DNA of 64,000 bases from Acuticoccus yangtzensis. GTDB lineage: Bacteria; Pseudomonadota; Alphaproteobacteria; Rhizobiales; Amorphaceae. Below are positions 17,798-26,298 of this stretch, in pieces. A program made the position numbers and the translations under genes. The stretch is from NCBI RefSeq assembly GCF_001927245.1, contig NZ_MJUX01000001.1, forward strand, positions 868,001 through 932,000, read 5' to 3'. Position 1 is the stretch's first letter, and the number at the start of each line of letters is the position of its first letter. The notes below the pieces were generated by a model, which saw only the letters and a list, made by a program, of their open reading frames with translations, did not search any database and was not told the DNA's origin.

Positions 17798-19353
17798 GCG
17801 TCACCCCCCTCATTTCGATGCGAAACATCGACAAACGCTTCCCCGGCGTCCACGCCCTCAAAGGCGTCTCGTTCGAGCTGCTGCCCGGCGAGGTCCACGC
17901 CCTGATGGGCGAGAACGGCGCCGGCAAGTCCACGCTGATGAAGATCCTCTCCGGCATCTACCCGCGCGACGGCGGCGAGATCCTCGTCGGCGGTACCCCG
18001 GCCGAGATCGACAGCCCCCGCGCCGCCCAGAGCCACGGCCTCGCCATCATCCATCAGGAACTCGCCCTGATGAACGACCTCACCGTCGCCCAGAACATCT
18101 TCATCGGCCGCGAGCCGCGCCTCTCCTTCGGCCGGCTCGACGAGAAGGCGCTGAACCGTAACGCCCGCGACATCTTCGCGAAACTGAACCTCCACCTCGA
18201 CCCGAAGACGCAGGTCGGCACCCTCACCATCGCCCGCCAGCAGCTCGTCGAGATCGCCAAGGCGCTGTCCTTCAAATCCCGCGTCCTGGTGATGGACGAG
18301 CCCACCGCCGCCCTCAACGACCGCGAGATCGACGAGCTCTTCATCATCATCCGCCAGCTCAAGGCGGAGGGCGTCGGCATCGTCTACATCAGCCACAAGA
18401 TGGACGAGCTGAAGCGCATCGCCGACCGCGTGACGGTGATGCGCGACGGCGCCACCGTCGGCACCGTCTCCGCCGCCGATACGCCCGTGTCCGAGATCAT
18501 CCGCATGATGGTCGGCCGCGAACTCGGCGCCGAGACGGTCGACATCCCCGACCTCGCCGCCGCCCCGCCGCTCCTCGAAGTGCGCGGCCTCACCCGCGGG
18601 CGCGCCGTTCGCGACGTGTCCTTCTCGGTCCGGCAGGGCGAGATCCTGGGCTTCGCCGGGCTGATGGGCGCCGGCCGCACCGAGGTCGCCCGCGCCATCT
18701 TCGGCGCCGACCGCAAGAACGGCGGCGAGATCCTCGTCCACGGCAAGGCCCTCACCATCCGCTCCCCCGCCGACGCGGTCGCCGCCGGCATCGGCTACCT
18801 GTCGGAAGACCGCAAGCACTTCGGCCTGGCGCTCGGCATGGACGTGAAGGACAACGTGGCGCTCGCCACCATGACCGACTTCGTGTCCCGCGTCGGCGCC
18901 ATCAACGATGCCCGCATGCGCGCCACCGCCCGCACCTTCATCGACCGCCTGCGCATCCGCACCCCGTCCGAGCGGCAGGAGGTGCGCTTCCTGTCCGGCG
19001 GCAACCAGCAGAAGGTGGTCATCGCCAAGTGGCTGCTGCGCAACTGCGACATCCTCATCTTCGATGAACCCACCCGCGGCATCGACGTCGGCGCCAAGTC
19101 CGAGATCTACCGCCTGCTCACCGACCTCGCCGCCGAGGGCCGGGCGATCATCGTCATCTCGTCCGAGCTTCCGGAAGTGCTGCGCCTCTCCCACCGCATC
19201 GCGGTGATGTGCGAGGGCCGCCTCACCGGCATCCTCCCCGGCGGCCCCGGCACCACGCAGGAGGACATCATGGACCTCGCCACCCGGCGCGCCCCCGCCA
19301 TGGAACCCGCATTCCCCCCGCCCCCAACGCCTGAAACGAGGGCCCCGCGATGA
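17794..19353 (+). CDS. Sugar ABC transporter ATP-binding protein (RbsA-like, two ATPase domains)
   Basis: 519 residues with two nucleotide-binding domains. The first is canonical: [10 protein letters not shown] Walker [12 protein letters not shown] Walker B. The second has the usual degenerate loop ([10 protein letters not shown]) and signature LSGGNQQKV with [14 protein letters not shown]. This is the carbohydrate-uptake CUT2 class. The ATG overlaps the stop of the lactonase gene and the stop overlaps the permease ATG, so the three genes are translated together. No periplasmic binding protein accompanies them. Confidence 0.9.
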   Translation: MSVTPLISMRNIDKRFPGVHALKGVSFELLPGEVHALMGENGAGKSTLMKILSGIYPRDGGEILVGGTPAEIDSPRAAQSHGLAIIHQELALMNDLTVAQNIFIGREPRLSFGRLDEKALNRNARDIFAKLNLHLDPKTQVGTLTIARQQLVEIAKALSFKSRVLVMDEPTAALNDREIDELFIIIRQLKAEGVGIVYISHKMDELKRIADRVTVMRDGATVGTVSAADTPVSEIIRMMVGRELGAETVDIPDLAAAPPLLEVRGLTRGRAVRDVSFSVRQGEILGFAGLMGAGRTEVARAIFGADRKNGGEILVHGKALTIRSPADAVAAGIGYLSEDRKHFGLALGMDVKDNVALATMTDFVSRVGAINDARMRATARTFIDRLRIRTPSERQEVRFLSGGNQQKVVIAKWLLRNCDILIFDEPTRGIDVGAKSEIYRLLTDLAAEGRAIIVISSELPEVLRLSHRIAVMCEGRLTGILPGGPGTTQEDIMDLATRRAPAMEPAFPPPPTPETRAPR

Positions 19354-20351
19354 CCACCGCCGACACGCCCCAGGGCGGCGCCCTCTCCCGCATCGGCTCC
19401 GCCGGGGCGATGCAGAAGATGCTCGCCTTCGGCAGCCTGGTGCTGCTCCTGGTGGGCTTCTCCCTCGCCTCGCCGCAGTTCATGCAGGTGTCCAACATCA
19501 TCGCCATCCTGCAGGCGACCTCGGTCAACGGTGTGCTGGCGGTCGCCGTCACCCTCGTCATCATCACCGGCGGGATCGACCTGTCCGTCGGCACCATGAT
19601 GACATTCTGCGCCGTCATCTCCGGCGTTGTGCTGACCTATTGGGGACTGCCTCTGCCGTTCGGCGTCCTCGCCGCCATCGGCGCCGGGGCTTTCTGCGGG
19701 CTGTGTTCCGGCACGTTCGTTGCGAAACTGAAGATCCCGCCCTTCATCGCCACGCTCGGGATGATGCTGATCCTCAAGGGCCTCGCCCTCGTCATCTCCG
19801 GCACCCGGCCGATCTACTTCAACGATACGCCGGGCTTCGACCTCATCTCCCGCGGCTCCCTCATCGGCTGGGTCTTCCCCTCCTTGCCGATCCCCAACGG
19901 CGTCCTCATCCTCTTCCTCGTCGCGCTCCTCGTCGCCTACATCCTCGGCCGCACCGTGCTCGGCCGCTACACCTTCGCGCTGGGGTCCAACGAGGAGGCG
20001 GTGCGGCTCTCCGGCGTCAACGTCGACGCGTGGAAGATCGGCATCTACGCCCTCTCCGGCGCCATCGTCGGCGTGGCGGGCATCCTCATCGCCTCCCGCC
20101 TCAACTCCGCACAACCCGCTCTGGGGCTCGGCTACGAACTGGAGGCCATCGCCGCGGTGGTGATCGGCGGAACGTCCCTGTCAGGCGGCCGCGGCACCGT
20201 CCTCGGCACAGTCATCGGCGCCCTCATCATGGCGGTGCTCACCAACGGCCTGCGCATCCTCTCCGTGGCGCAGGAGTGGCAGACGGTCGTCACAGGCGCC
20301 ATCATCATCCTCGCCGTCTACGCCGATCAGGCCCGGCGCCGGAAGGGCTGA
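19350..20351 (+). CDS. Sugar ABC transporter permease (RbsC-like)
   Basis: 333 residues, eight to ten hydrophobic segments. Family landmarks are [15 protein letters not shown] near residue 65, [12 protein letters not shown], and the C-terminal [26 protein letters not shown]. It forms the channel for the ATPase encoded upstream (ATGA overlap). The expected third component, a periplasmic sugar-binding protein, is missing: the next thing downstream is the structured repeat at 20381-20582. It must be supplied from elsewhere or the system is incomplete. Confidence 0.9.
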   Translation: MTTADTPQGGALSRIGSAGAMQKMLAFGSLVLLLVGFSLASPQFMQVSNIIAILQATSVNGVLAVAVTLVIITGGIDLSVGTMMTFCAVISGVVLTYWGLPLPFGVLAAIGAGAFCGLCSGTFVAKLKIPPFIATLGMMLILKGLALVISGTRPIYFNDTPGFDLISRGSLIGWVFPSLPIPNGVLILFLVALLVAYILGRTVLGRYTFALGSNEEAVRLSGVNVDAWKIGIYALSGAIVGVAGILIASRLNSAQPALGLGYELEAIAAVVIGGTSLSGGRGTVLGTVIGALIMAVLTNGLRILSVAQEWQTVVTGAIIILAVYADQARRRKG

Positions 20352-20380
20352 CCAGGGGCAGAACCCACACTCTCCTCCTG

Positions 20381-20582
20381 GCGGCAGCGCCTCAGCGAGG
20401 AGGGGTTCCCCTCCTCGCGCTCCTCTCCGCTTCGCCAGCGGGCAGGCCTTCAATCCGGAAGAGGATTGAAGGCTGCATCAAGGCTGAGAAGGAGCGTGAC
20501 GGCGTCAAGCGGCCGTCCTCCCCGTGCTCGCCCGCTGAAGAAGCGGCCTGCGCGCGGGTCCGGGCGACCACTTGACCCCGCC
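20381..20582 (-). repeat. Structured intergenic repeat, copy A (inverted relative to copy B)
   Basis: Read on the minus strand, the first 85 nt match copy B (56646-56730) at 82 of 85 positions; the rest is similar in plan but diverged. Helices in order: P1 11 bp (20566-20576 with 20504-20514, two G-T pairs) enclosing a CCGCT/AGCGG hairpin; P2 perfect 11 bp (20463-20473 with 20446-20456) with loop TCTTCC; P3 CCGCT/AGCGG around GGCGA (20427-20441); P4 perfect 11 bp (20395-20418). Stems vary between copies but remain paired, which supports structure at RNA level. It sits between two plus-strand operons. Class unknown; RIME-like intergenic repeats of rhizobia are the nearest known concept. Confidence 0.8.
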
Positions 20583-20697
20583 ACGATCCTTCAGACCCGC
20601 ATCATGCACGCCGCCGCTGGACAGGGCGGCGCGGGGCTTGCAGGATTTCGTGTCGCCGGATGAGGACCACCGCGGCGGGGCGATGAGAGGCGGGCGG

Positions 20698-21642
20698 ATG
20701 AGCGTTGAGATGGAGGAACCGGCAGGCGCGCCGGAAGGGGGACGCGGATTCGTCCCCTGGCTGAAGAGCATCGCCGTCGCGCTGCCGCCTTACCTCTGGC
20801 TCGTCGTCTTCTTCCTCGTCCCCTTCCTCATCGTGTTGCGGATGTCCTTCTCGGAAGCCGTCATCGCGATGCCGCCCTACGCCCCGACCTTCGATCTGTC
20901 CGAAGGCGTCTCCGGCCTCTGGGCGCGGGTGCAGGAATTCACGACCTTCAACTACACCTTCCTCGCCGAGGACTCGCTCTACTGGCGCGCCTACCTCTCC
21001 TCGCTGCGCATCGCCGCGATCTCCACCGTGATCGCGCTCCTCATCGGCTTTCCGATCGCCCACGCCATGGCGCGGGCGCCGCGGCGCTGGCGGCCGCTGC
21101 TGCTCGCCCTCGTCATCATGCCCTTCTGGACCTCGTTCCTCATCCGCGTCTATGCGTGGATCGGCATCCTGAAGCGGGACGGGCTGCTGAACGGCATCCT
21201 GCAATGGACCGGTGTGATCTCAGAGCCGCTGACGATCATGAACACCGACCTCGCGGTCTTCATCGGCATCGTCTACGCCTACCTCCCCTTCATGATCCTG
21301 CCCCTCTACGCCTCGCTGGAGCGGCAGGACCCGGCGCTGCTGGAAGCCGCCGCCGACCTCGGCAGCCCCCCCTGGCTCGCCTTCTGGCAAGTCACCGTGC
21401 GCCTCTCCCTGCCCGGTATCGTCGCCGGGTGCCTGCTCGTCTTCATCCCGGCGGTGGGCGAGTTCGTCATCCCGAGCCTCCTCGGCGGATCGGACACGTT
21501 GATGATCGGCCAGACCCTGTGGGACGAGTTCTTCTCCAACCGCGACTGGCCGCTGGCGAGCGCCGTGGCGGTGATCCTCGTCCTGGTGCTGGTGGTGCCG
21601 ATCACGCTGTTCCAGCGCGCCCAGGCGCGGCAGGCCGATTGA
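20698..21642 (+). CDS. Polyamine-type ABC transporter permease (PotB/PotH-like)
   Basis: 314 residues from ATG 20698 (GAGAGG upstream); ATG 20683 or 20710 are alternatives. Six membrane segments, and the coupling loop EAAADLGSPPWLAFWQVTVR (about residues 220-239) typical of spermidine/putrescine permeases, followed by PAVGEFVIPSLLGG. It pairs with the permease at 21653. Normally a binding protein and an ATPase are encoded with such genes; neither is in the window, and the repeat element lies directly upstream. Confidence 0.85.
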   Translation: MSVEMEEPAGAPEGGRGFVPWLKSIAVALPPYLWLVVFFLVPFLIVLRMSFSEAVIAMPPYAPTFDLSEGVSGLWARVQEFTTFNYTFLAEDSLYWRAYLSSLRIAAISTVIALLIGFPIAHAMARAPRRWRPLLLALVIMPFWTSFLIRVYAWIGILKRDGLLNGILQWTGVISEPLTIMNTDLAVFIGIVYAYLPFMILPLYASLERQDPALLEAAADLGSPPWLAFWQVTVRLSLPGIVAGCLLVFIPAVGEFVIPSLLGGSDTLMIGQTLWDEFFSNRDWPLASAVAVILVLVLVVPITLFQRAQARQAD

Positions 21643-21652
21643 GGGGGCCGCC

Positions 21653-22429
21653 ATGTCACGCTTCACCCGCCTCAACGGCGCCGCACTCGCTCTCGGCTTC
21701 GCCTTCCTCTACCTGCCGATCGTCATCCTGATCGTCTTCAGCTTCAACGAGTCGCGCCTCGTCACCGTGTGGGGCGGCTTCTCCACCAAGTGGTACGTGG
21801 AACTGTGGCGGAACGCGCAGCTCATCGACGCCGCGAAGGTGTCGTTGATGGTGGGGCTGACCACCGCGACCATCGCCACCGTGCTCGGCACCCTGGCGGC
21901 GGTGGCGCTGGTGCGCACCAAGCGCCTGCCCGCCCGCTCCCTCTTCACGGCGATGACCTATGCGCCGCTGGTGATGCCCGAAGTGATCACCGGACTTTCC
22001 ATGCTGCTGCTCTTCGTGGCGATCGGCGTCGACCGGGGGTTCTGGACGATCACCATCGCCCATACGACATTTGCGCTGTGTTTCGTTGCGGTCGTCGTTC
22101 AGTCGCGCCTGTCCGCCTTCGACCTCAGCATCGAGGAGGCGGCGCAGGATCTGGGCGCGCCGCCGTGGAAGGCGTTCTGCCTGGTGACGCTCCCGGCGAT
22201 CGCCCCGGCGGTGGCCGCCGGGTGGCTGCTGGCCTTCACCCTGTCGCTGGACGATCTGGTGATCGCGAGCTTCACCTCGGGGCCGGGGTCCACCACGCTG
22301 CCGATGCGCATCTTCTCCTCGGTGCGCCTCGGCGTGTCACCTGACATCAACGCGGTGTGCACGATCCTTATCGGCTGCGTGGCGGTGGGCGTGATGACGG
22401 CGACGCTTGTGACGCACCGCCGCCGCTGA
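21653..22429 (+). CDS. Polyamine-type ABC transporter permease (PotC/PotI-like)
   Basis: 258 residues, ten bases after the preceding permease with GAGGGGG as ribosome site. The PotC-type start LPIVILIVFSFNESRLVTVWGGFS and the coupling loop EEAAQDLGAPPWKAFCLVTL are clear, as is the FTLSLDDLVIASFTSGPG block. It forms the second half of the importer channel. The operon ends here, 3 bp before the stop of a convergent gene, so no room exists for an ATPase gene. Confidence 0.85.
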   Translation: MSRFTRLNGAALALGFAFLYLPIVILIVFSFNESRLVTVWGGFSTKWYVELWRNAQLIDAAKVSLMVGLTTATIATVLGTLAAVALVRTKRLPARSLFTAMTYAPLVMPEVITGLSMLLLFVAIGVDRGFWTITIAHTTFALCFVAVVVQSRLSAFDLSIEEAAQDLGAPPWKAFCLVTLPAIAPAVAAGWLLAFTLSLDDLVIASFTSGPGSTTLPMRIFSSVRLGVSPDINAVCTILIGCVAVGVMTATLVTHRRR

Positions 22430-22432
22430 GCG

Positions 22433-23431
22433 TCATCTCATGGTGACGACGACCTTGCCGATGGCCTGGCGCGAGGCGAGGTGGGCGATGGCGGTGGCGC
22501 CCTCGGCGAGCGGCCATGTGCGGCTGACGCGCGGGCGGATCTTGCCCTCGCCCCACCAGGTGAAGAGCTGCGCGATATAGGCGCGGTTCTTCTCCGGATG
22601 GCGGCGGGCGAAGGCGCCCCAGAAGACGCCGCGCACGTCGCAGCTCTTCAGAAGGGTGAGGTTCAGCGGCAGGCGCGGGATGCCGGCGGTGAAGCCGGTG
22701 ACGAGGTAGCGCCCTTCCCAGCCGATCGAGCGGAGCGCGGGCTCGGCATAGTCGCCGCCGACGGGGTCGTAGATCACGTCGGCCCCGTCCTCGCCTGTGG
22801 CGGCCTTGAAGGCGGCGGCAAGCGCTTTGGACGCGTCCTTGTCCAGCGGGCCGCGGGGGTAGATGACGACCTCGTCGGCGCCCGCCTCACGCACCGCCGC
22901 CGCCTTCTCCTCGCTGGACACGGCGGCGACGACGCGCGCCCCGACCGCCTTGCCGATCTCCACCGCCGACAGGCCGATGCCGCCCGCCGCGCCCAGGATG
23001 AGCAGCGTTTCGCCGGCCTTCAATTCGCCCCGGTCGAGCAGCGCGTAGATGGTGGTGCCGTAGGTGAAGAGGAGCGCGGCGCCGTCGGTCGGGTCGAACC
23101 CGTCCGGCAGGTGGAAGGCGTCCTCCTCGGCGGCGGTGGCCTTGGTGGCGAGGCCGCCGAAGCGCGTGTCGGCGATCACCCGGTCGCCCGGCTTGAAGGC
23201 GGTGACGCCCTCCCCCACCGCCTCGACGGTGCCGGACACCTCGCCCCCCGGCGCAAAGGGGCGGGCGGGCTTGTACTGGTACTTGTCCTCGATGACGAGG
23301 ACGTCCGGGAAGTTGAGGGCGCAGGCGTCGACGGCGATGAGGATTTCTCCGGCGGCGGGCACGGGGTCGGGCGTCTCGGCCAGCTCCAGCGTCTCGGGGG
23401 GGCCAGGCTGGCGCGACAACAATGCCTTCAC
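22433..23431 (-). CDS. MDR-superfamily NADPH:quinone oxidoreductase-like protein
   Basis: 332 residues from GTG 23431, chosen because AAGGAGG lies 6 bp upstream; a longer frame lacks this. The medium-chain reductase pattern is complete: GEILIAVDACALNFPDVLVIEDKY, FAPGGEVSGTVEAVGEGV and the cofactor loop LILGAAGGIGLSAVEIGKA. There are no zinc-binding cysteines, as in quinone reductases and crotonyl-reductase relatives. It should reduce a quinone or enone with NADPH. It is monocistronic and convergent with the Pot permeases (3 bp between stops). Confidence 0.85.
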   Translation of the reverse strand: MKALLSRQPGPPETLELAETPDPVPAAGEILIAVDACALNFPDVLVIEDKYQYKPARPFAPGGEVSGTVEAVGEGVTAFKPGDRVIADTRFGGLATKATAAEEDAFHLPDGFDPTDGAALLFTYGTTIYALLDRGELKAGETLLILGAAGGIGLSAVEIGKAVGARVVAAVSSEEKAAAVREAGADEVVIYPRGPLDKDASKALAAAFKAATGEDGADVIYDPVGGDYAEPALRSIGWEGRYLVTGFTAGIPRLPLNLTLLKSCDVRGVFWGAFARRHPEKNRAYIAQLFTWWGEGKIRPRVSRTWPLAEGATAIAHLASRQAIGKVVVTMR

Positions 23432-23578
23432 GGGGTATCCTCCTTGTTTGACGCGCACTTTAATGACTGAGGCGCGCCTGTGAACCGCCGGAGAGGGGTC
23501 CGCGCCGCCCATGCGGTGACGCGATAACAGCTAGGCGCAAGGCGCGGCGGGCAGTCTGCCTCCCAAAGGGGAGGCGCT

Positions 23579-24415
23579 ATGCCAAGTGTTGGGAACGTCG
23601 TCGCGATGATCGACGGCTCGGTCTACTCCACCAGCGTGTGCGACCATGCGGCGTGGCTGTCGCGGCGGTTGGACGTGCCGCTTGTGCTCGCCCATGTGAT
23701 CGGCCGGCGCGACGTGGAGCTGCTCGGCCAGGGCGAGAACAACGAGCTGATGCAGAAGCTGAAGGAGGTGGACGGGCACAGGTCCGAGCTTCTGGAGGCG
23801 ATCGGCGAGCAGATCCTGGCGGACGCGGCGGAGCGTGCGCTGAGCGCGGGCGCCCCCGCCGTGCACCGGCGGCTGCGGCGCGGCGACCTCCTCGACGCGC
23901 TGGCCGAGCTGGAGGTGGATTCGCGCTGCATCGTCATCGGCAAGCGCGGCGCGGCGGCGGACTTCGCCAAGCTGCACCTCGGGTCCAACATCGAGCGGGT
24001 GGTGCGCGCCTCGCGGGTGCACGTGATGGTGGCGAGCCGCGCGTTCGTGCCGATCAAGCGGTTCCTGGTGGCCTATGACGGCGGGCCGACCTCGGTGAAG
24101 GCGCTGAAGCTGATCTCGCGCAGCCCGGTCTATGATCATCTGGAGCCGCATATTCTGACCGTGACCAACGACGAGGCGGAGGGGCGCAAGGCGCTGATCG
24201 CCGCGGAGGAACTGCTGAACTGGTCGGGCAAGGTGGTGACCACGGTGGCGAGCGGCGCGCCGGAAAAGGCGATCGCCGATTACGTGGAGAACCGCGCGGT
24301 CGATCTCGTGGTGATGGGCGCTTATGGGCACAGCCGCGTGCGCAATCTTCTGGTGGGGTCGACGACGTCGCAGATGATGCAGTCGTGCAAGATCCCGATC
24401 GTGATCGTGCGCTGA
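23579..24415 (+). CDS. Tandem-domain universal stress protein
   Basis: 278 residues, two Usp domains (about 4-150 and 157-278). The second ends with the ATP-binding pattern VVMGAYGHSRVRNLLVGSTTS, so it likely binds ATP; the first has a degenerate IGKRGAAADFAKLHLGSN version. Such proteins respond to oxygen, starvation or membrane stress. GGGGAGG sits before the ATG. Divergent from the MDR oxidoreductase, with 147 bp between starts. No regulator is adjacent. Confidence 0.85.
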   Translation: MPSVGNVVAMIDGSVYSTSVCDHAAWLSRRLDVPLVLAHVIGRRDVELLGQGENNELMQKLKEVDGHRSELLEAIGEQILADAAERALSAGAPAVHRRLRRGDLLDALAELEVDSRCIVIGKRGAAADFAKLHLGSNIERVVRASRVHVMVASRAFVPIKRFLVAYDGGPTSVKALKLISRSPVYDHLEPHILTVTNDEAEGRKALIAAEELLNWSGKVVTTVASGAPEKAIADYVENRAVDLVVMGAYGHSRVRNLLVGSTTSQMMQSCKIPIVIVR

Positions 24416-24533
24416 GCCGGGAAGGCGACGCGCCGGGCGGGCGCGCGTTCAGGCGGCGAACGGGGGCGGCGCGGCACGGGAAGTGGCCGGGCGAGCGAGA
24501 GGCCGAGCCGGAGCGGCCGGGCGGAAGATTTTG

Positions 24534-24570
24534 GCGCCCGGACCGGTGAGGAGCGAACCGGTCCGGGCGC
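24534..24570. repeat. Perfect 14-bp inverted repeat (hairpin)
   Basis: GCGCCCGGACCGGT and ACCGGTCCGGGCGC pair completely around the 9-nt loop GAGGAGCGA, 118 bp after the universal stress protein stop. No T-run on either strand, so it is not a standard intrinsic terminator. The purine-rich loop contains GGAG, which resembles a ribosome site. Confidence 0.5.
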
Positions 24571-24841
24571 TGGTCGGCCGTTCGGCGGAGCAGCGTTCGG
24601 TGAGCCACCACACTCGCCCGAACGCCCATCATGTCCGCCGGTCCGTGGGCCCCGCCTGGGAGACGGGGGGACCGCAGGCGGCCGACGCGACCGCAAGACG
24701 GCCGGACGACGGACCCGCAGAGCGGGCCGTGGCCGAGGGGCCATCTGATGTCATCAACCGGGCACGGCCGGAATGGGCCGGGCGGGTTGCAGCCGGAAGA
24801 CCGGGCCGAGGGCGGCAGGGGCGCTTGGCCGCTGGCCCTGT

Positions 24842-24893
24842 GGCGCTGGCCGCTGGCGCTTCGGCGCTGGCCGCTGGCGCTTCGGCGCTGGCG
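24842..24893. repeat. 21-bp tandem repeat, about 2.5 copies
   Basis: The unit GGCGCTGGCCGCTGGCGCTTC occurs at 24842-24862 and 24863-24883 without mismatch, then partially. It lies in non-coding DNA and is itself rich in GGCGCTGG / GCTGGCGC sub-repeats, so slippage is likely. Confidence 0.7.
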
Positions 24894-25224
24894 TGGGTGC
24901 GCTGCGGTCTTCTGCCGAAGACTGCAGCCCGATCATGGCGACTTTGCGAACCGGGCCGGCAGAGGACACGGGTCGCACTCATGTTGGACGGCGATGGCGG
25001 CCTGCCACGTCGTGGCGGCGGCCATCGGGGGGATGGGGTCGACGGACGATCCTGTTGATCGGCCCTATGGAGACTAAATGGCCGCGCGGTTCGGCACGTC
25101 AACATTCAAAATTGACGTTCCGCTATGTAGAACCGATGGCATTCACCTCGCGAACGGGCGGTCCTGCATCCCCGGGACGGACGGCGGACGGCGGATCGAC
25201 CGAGCGGCCTGGCGCTTGCGCGGG

Positions 25225-26151
25225 TTAGAAAGTGGCGGCGTGCAGGGCGTTGGAGGCGGTCCGGCCGGCCTCCATGACCGCGGGCGCGACCTCGCGGATG
25301 CGCTGGCGCGAGAGCCGCTGGGTGGGGCCGGAGAGGCCGATCGCGGCCACCACGTCGCCGTTGGCGGCGAAGACGGGCGCGGCGACCCCGGCGAGGTCTT
25401 CCTGCCATTCGCCGGTGTTGCGGGCGTAGCCGAGACGTCTGACCTGGGCCATTTCGGTGTCCAGCGCGTCGGCCCCGGTGATGGTGCGCGCGGTGAAGCG
25501 CGTCATGGTGGCGAGCACGGCGGCGCGCAGGCTCTCATAGTGGTGGGCGAGCAGCACTTTGCCGGTCGCCACGCAGTAGAGCGGCACCCTCTCGCCGCGT
25601 TCGATGGCGGCGCGCACGCTCTGGCCGCTGTCGACGGTGTCGATATGCATCGCCTCGGCGCCTTCGAGCACCGAGAGGTGCGCACTTTCGCCGGTGGCCC
25701 GCATGAGGCTGTGCATGGCGGGCGCGCAGAGGCCGGCGAGGCGGTGGTGGCCCATCAGCGTGCTGCCCATGCGCCACAACTTGAGGCTGGCGCGGTAGGT
25801 TCGGTCAGGGTCCTGCGCGGCATAGTTCATCTTGCACAGCGTCTTCACGAGGCGGTGCACGCTGGACTTGTTCATGGCGAGCTGCGCTGCGATCTCGGTG
25901 ATGCCGAGCGGGCGGGGAGATGCGGCGAGGACTTCGAGGATCTGAAGGCCTTTCGTCAAAGTGCTGTCCACGCGTTCGGCCATGGGTCCGTCGGTGGTGG
26001 CGCCGTCGGTGGTGGCGCCGTCGGTGGTGGCGCCGTCGGTGGTGGCGCCGTCGGCCACGGCGCCGCCGGCCACGGGGGTGTCCGCCATGGTGGTGCCGGG
26101 CGTGGAATTTTCGGACGTGGTGCGCTCGAACGTGGTGCGCTCGGACGGCAT
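25225..26151 (-). CDS. IclR-family transcriptional regulator
   Basis: 308 residues. Winged-helix part about 58-120 (STLTKGLQILEVLA, LGITEIAAQLAMNKSSVHRLVKTL), then the IclR effector domain with GQSVRAAIERGERVPLYCVATGKVLLA and a C-terminal GLSGPTQRLSRQRI. It probably binds a small carboxylate and controls the divergent glyoxalase-like gene and itself. The start is uncertain: 56 residues precede the usual N-terminus, including a GATTD pentapeptide repeat from a 15-bp tandem repeat. ATG 26088 and 25983 are alternatives; none has a good ribosome site. Confidence 0.85.
   Translation of the reverse strand: MPSERTTFERTTSENSTPGTTMADTPVAGGAVADGATTDGATTDGATTDGATTDGPMAERVDSTLTKGLQILEVLAASPRPLGITEIAAQLAMNKSSVHRLVKTLCKMNYAAQDPDRTYRASLKLWRMGSTLMGHHRLAGLCAPAMHSLMRATGESAHLSVLEGAEAMHIDTVDSGQSVRAAIERGERVPLYCVATGKVLLAHHYESLRAAVLATMTRFTARTITGADALDTEMAQVRRLGYARNTGEWQEDLAGVAAPVFAANGDVVAAIGLSGPTQRLSRQRIREVAPAVMEAGRTASNALHAATF
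25988..26062 (-). repeat. 15-bp tandem repeat inside the 5' end of the iclR gene
   Basis: CCGTCGGTGGTGGCG (plus strand) is present four times without mismatch (25988-26047), followed by one degenerate copy. Copy changes would add or remove five residues (GATTD on the coding strand) without a frameshift, so length may vary between strains without disrupting the protein. Confidence 0.75.
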
Positions 26152-26203
26152 GCGCTTAACCTAGACTTTCAGATAGCTTGAGGTTCTTAACACAGCGTGC
26201 CAT

Positions 26204-26227
26204 TATACGGAACCGTAGTTCCATATG
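26204..26227. promoter_or_regulatory. Candidate IclR operator
   Basis: TATACGGAAC and GTTCCATATG are inverted repeats (8 of 10 matching) around CGTA in the 147-bp region between the divergent iclR and glyoxalase-like genes. A GGAAC-N4-GTTCC core between divergent genes is typical for autoregulating IclR proteins. Binding is inferred. Confidence 0.45.
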
Positions 26228-26298
26228 TTGGAAGGGCCGGTCCCGCCGACCAGAGGTTGCGGCGTCGCCATAGGGGCTGATGCGCGCGGAGAACACAC

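Larger units (their letters stand above)
24416..25224. other. Long non-coding stretch, 809 bp, hairpin- and repeat-rich
   Basis: Open frames here are low-complexity GC artefacts and I support no gene. Structure is dense: a perfect 14-bp hairpin (24534-24570), a 21-bp tandem repeat (24842-24893) and a second stem GCGGTCTTC/GAAGACTGC around TGCC (24904-24925). Near 25115 is GTTCC-N8-GAACC, loosely resembling the dyad upstream of the iclR gene. It separates the stress-protein gene from the 3' end of the IclR gene. Confidence 0.5.

Noticed and set aside
24483-25058. Plus-strand open frame in the long gap after the universal stress protein
   Set aside because: Ala/Gly/Arg-rich with no ribosome site or domain, and it runs through the 21-bp repeat. 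The opposite strand is equally open.
25988-26062. Short tandem repeats as a CRISPR array
   Set aside because: Units are 15 bp, contiguous, without spacers, and lie in frame within a coding sequence. No cas genes are present. The 27-bp array at 41005-41380 was rejected for the same reasons.
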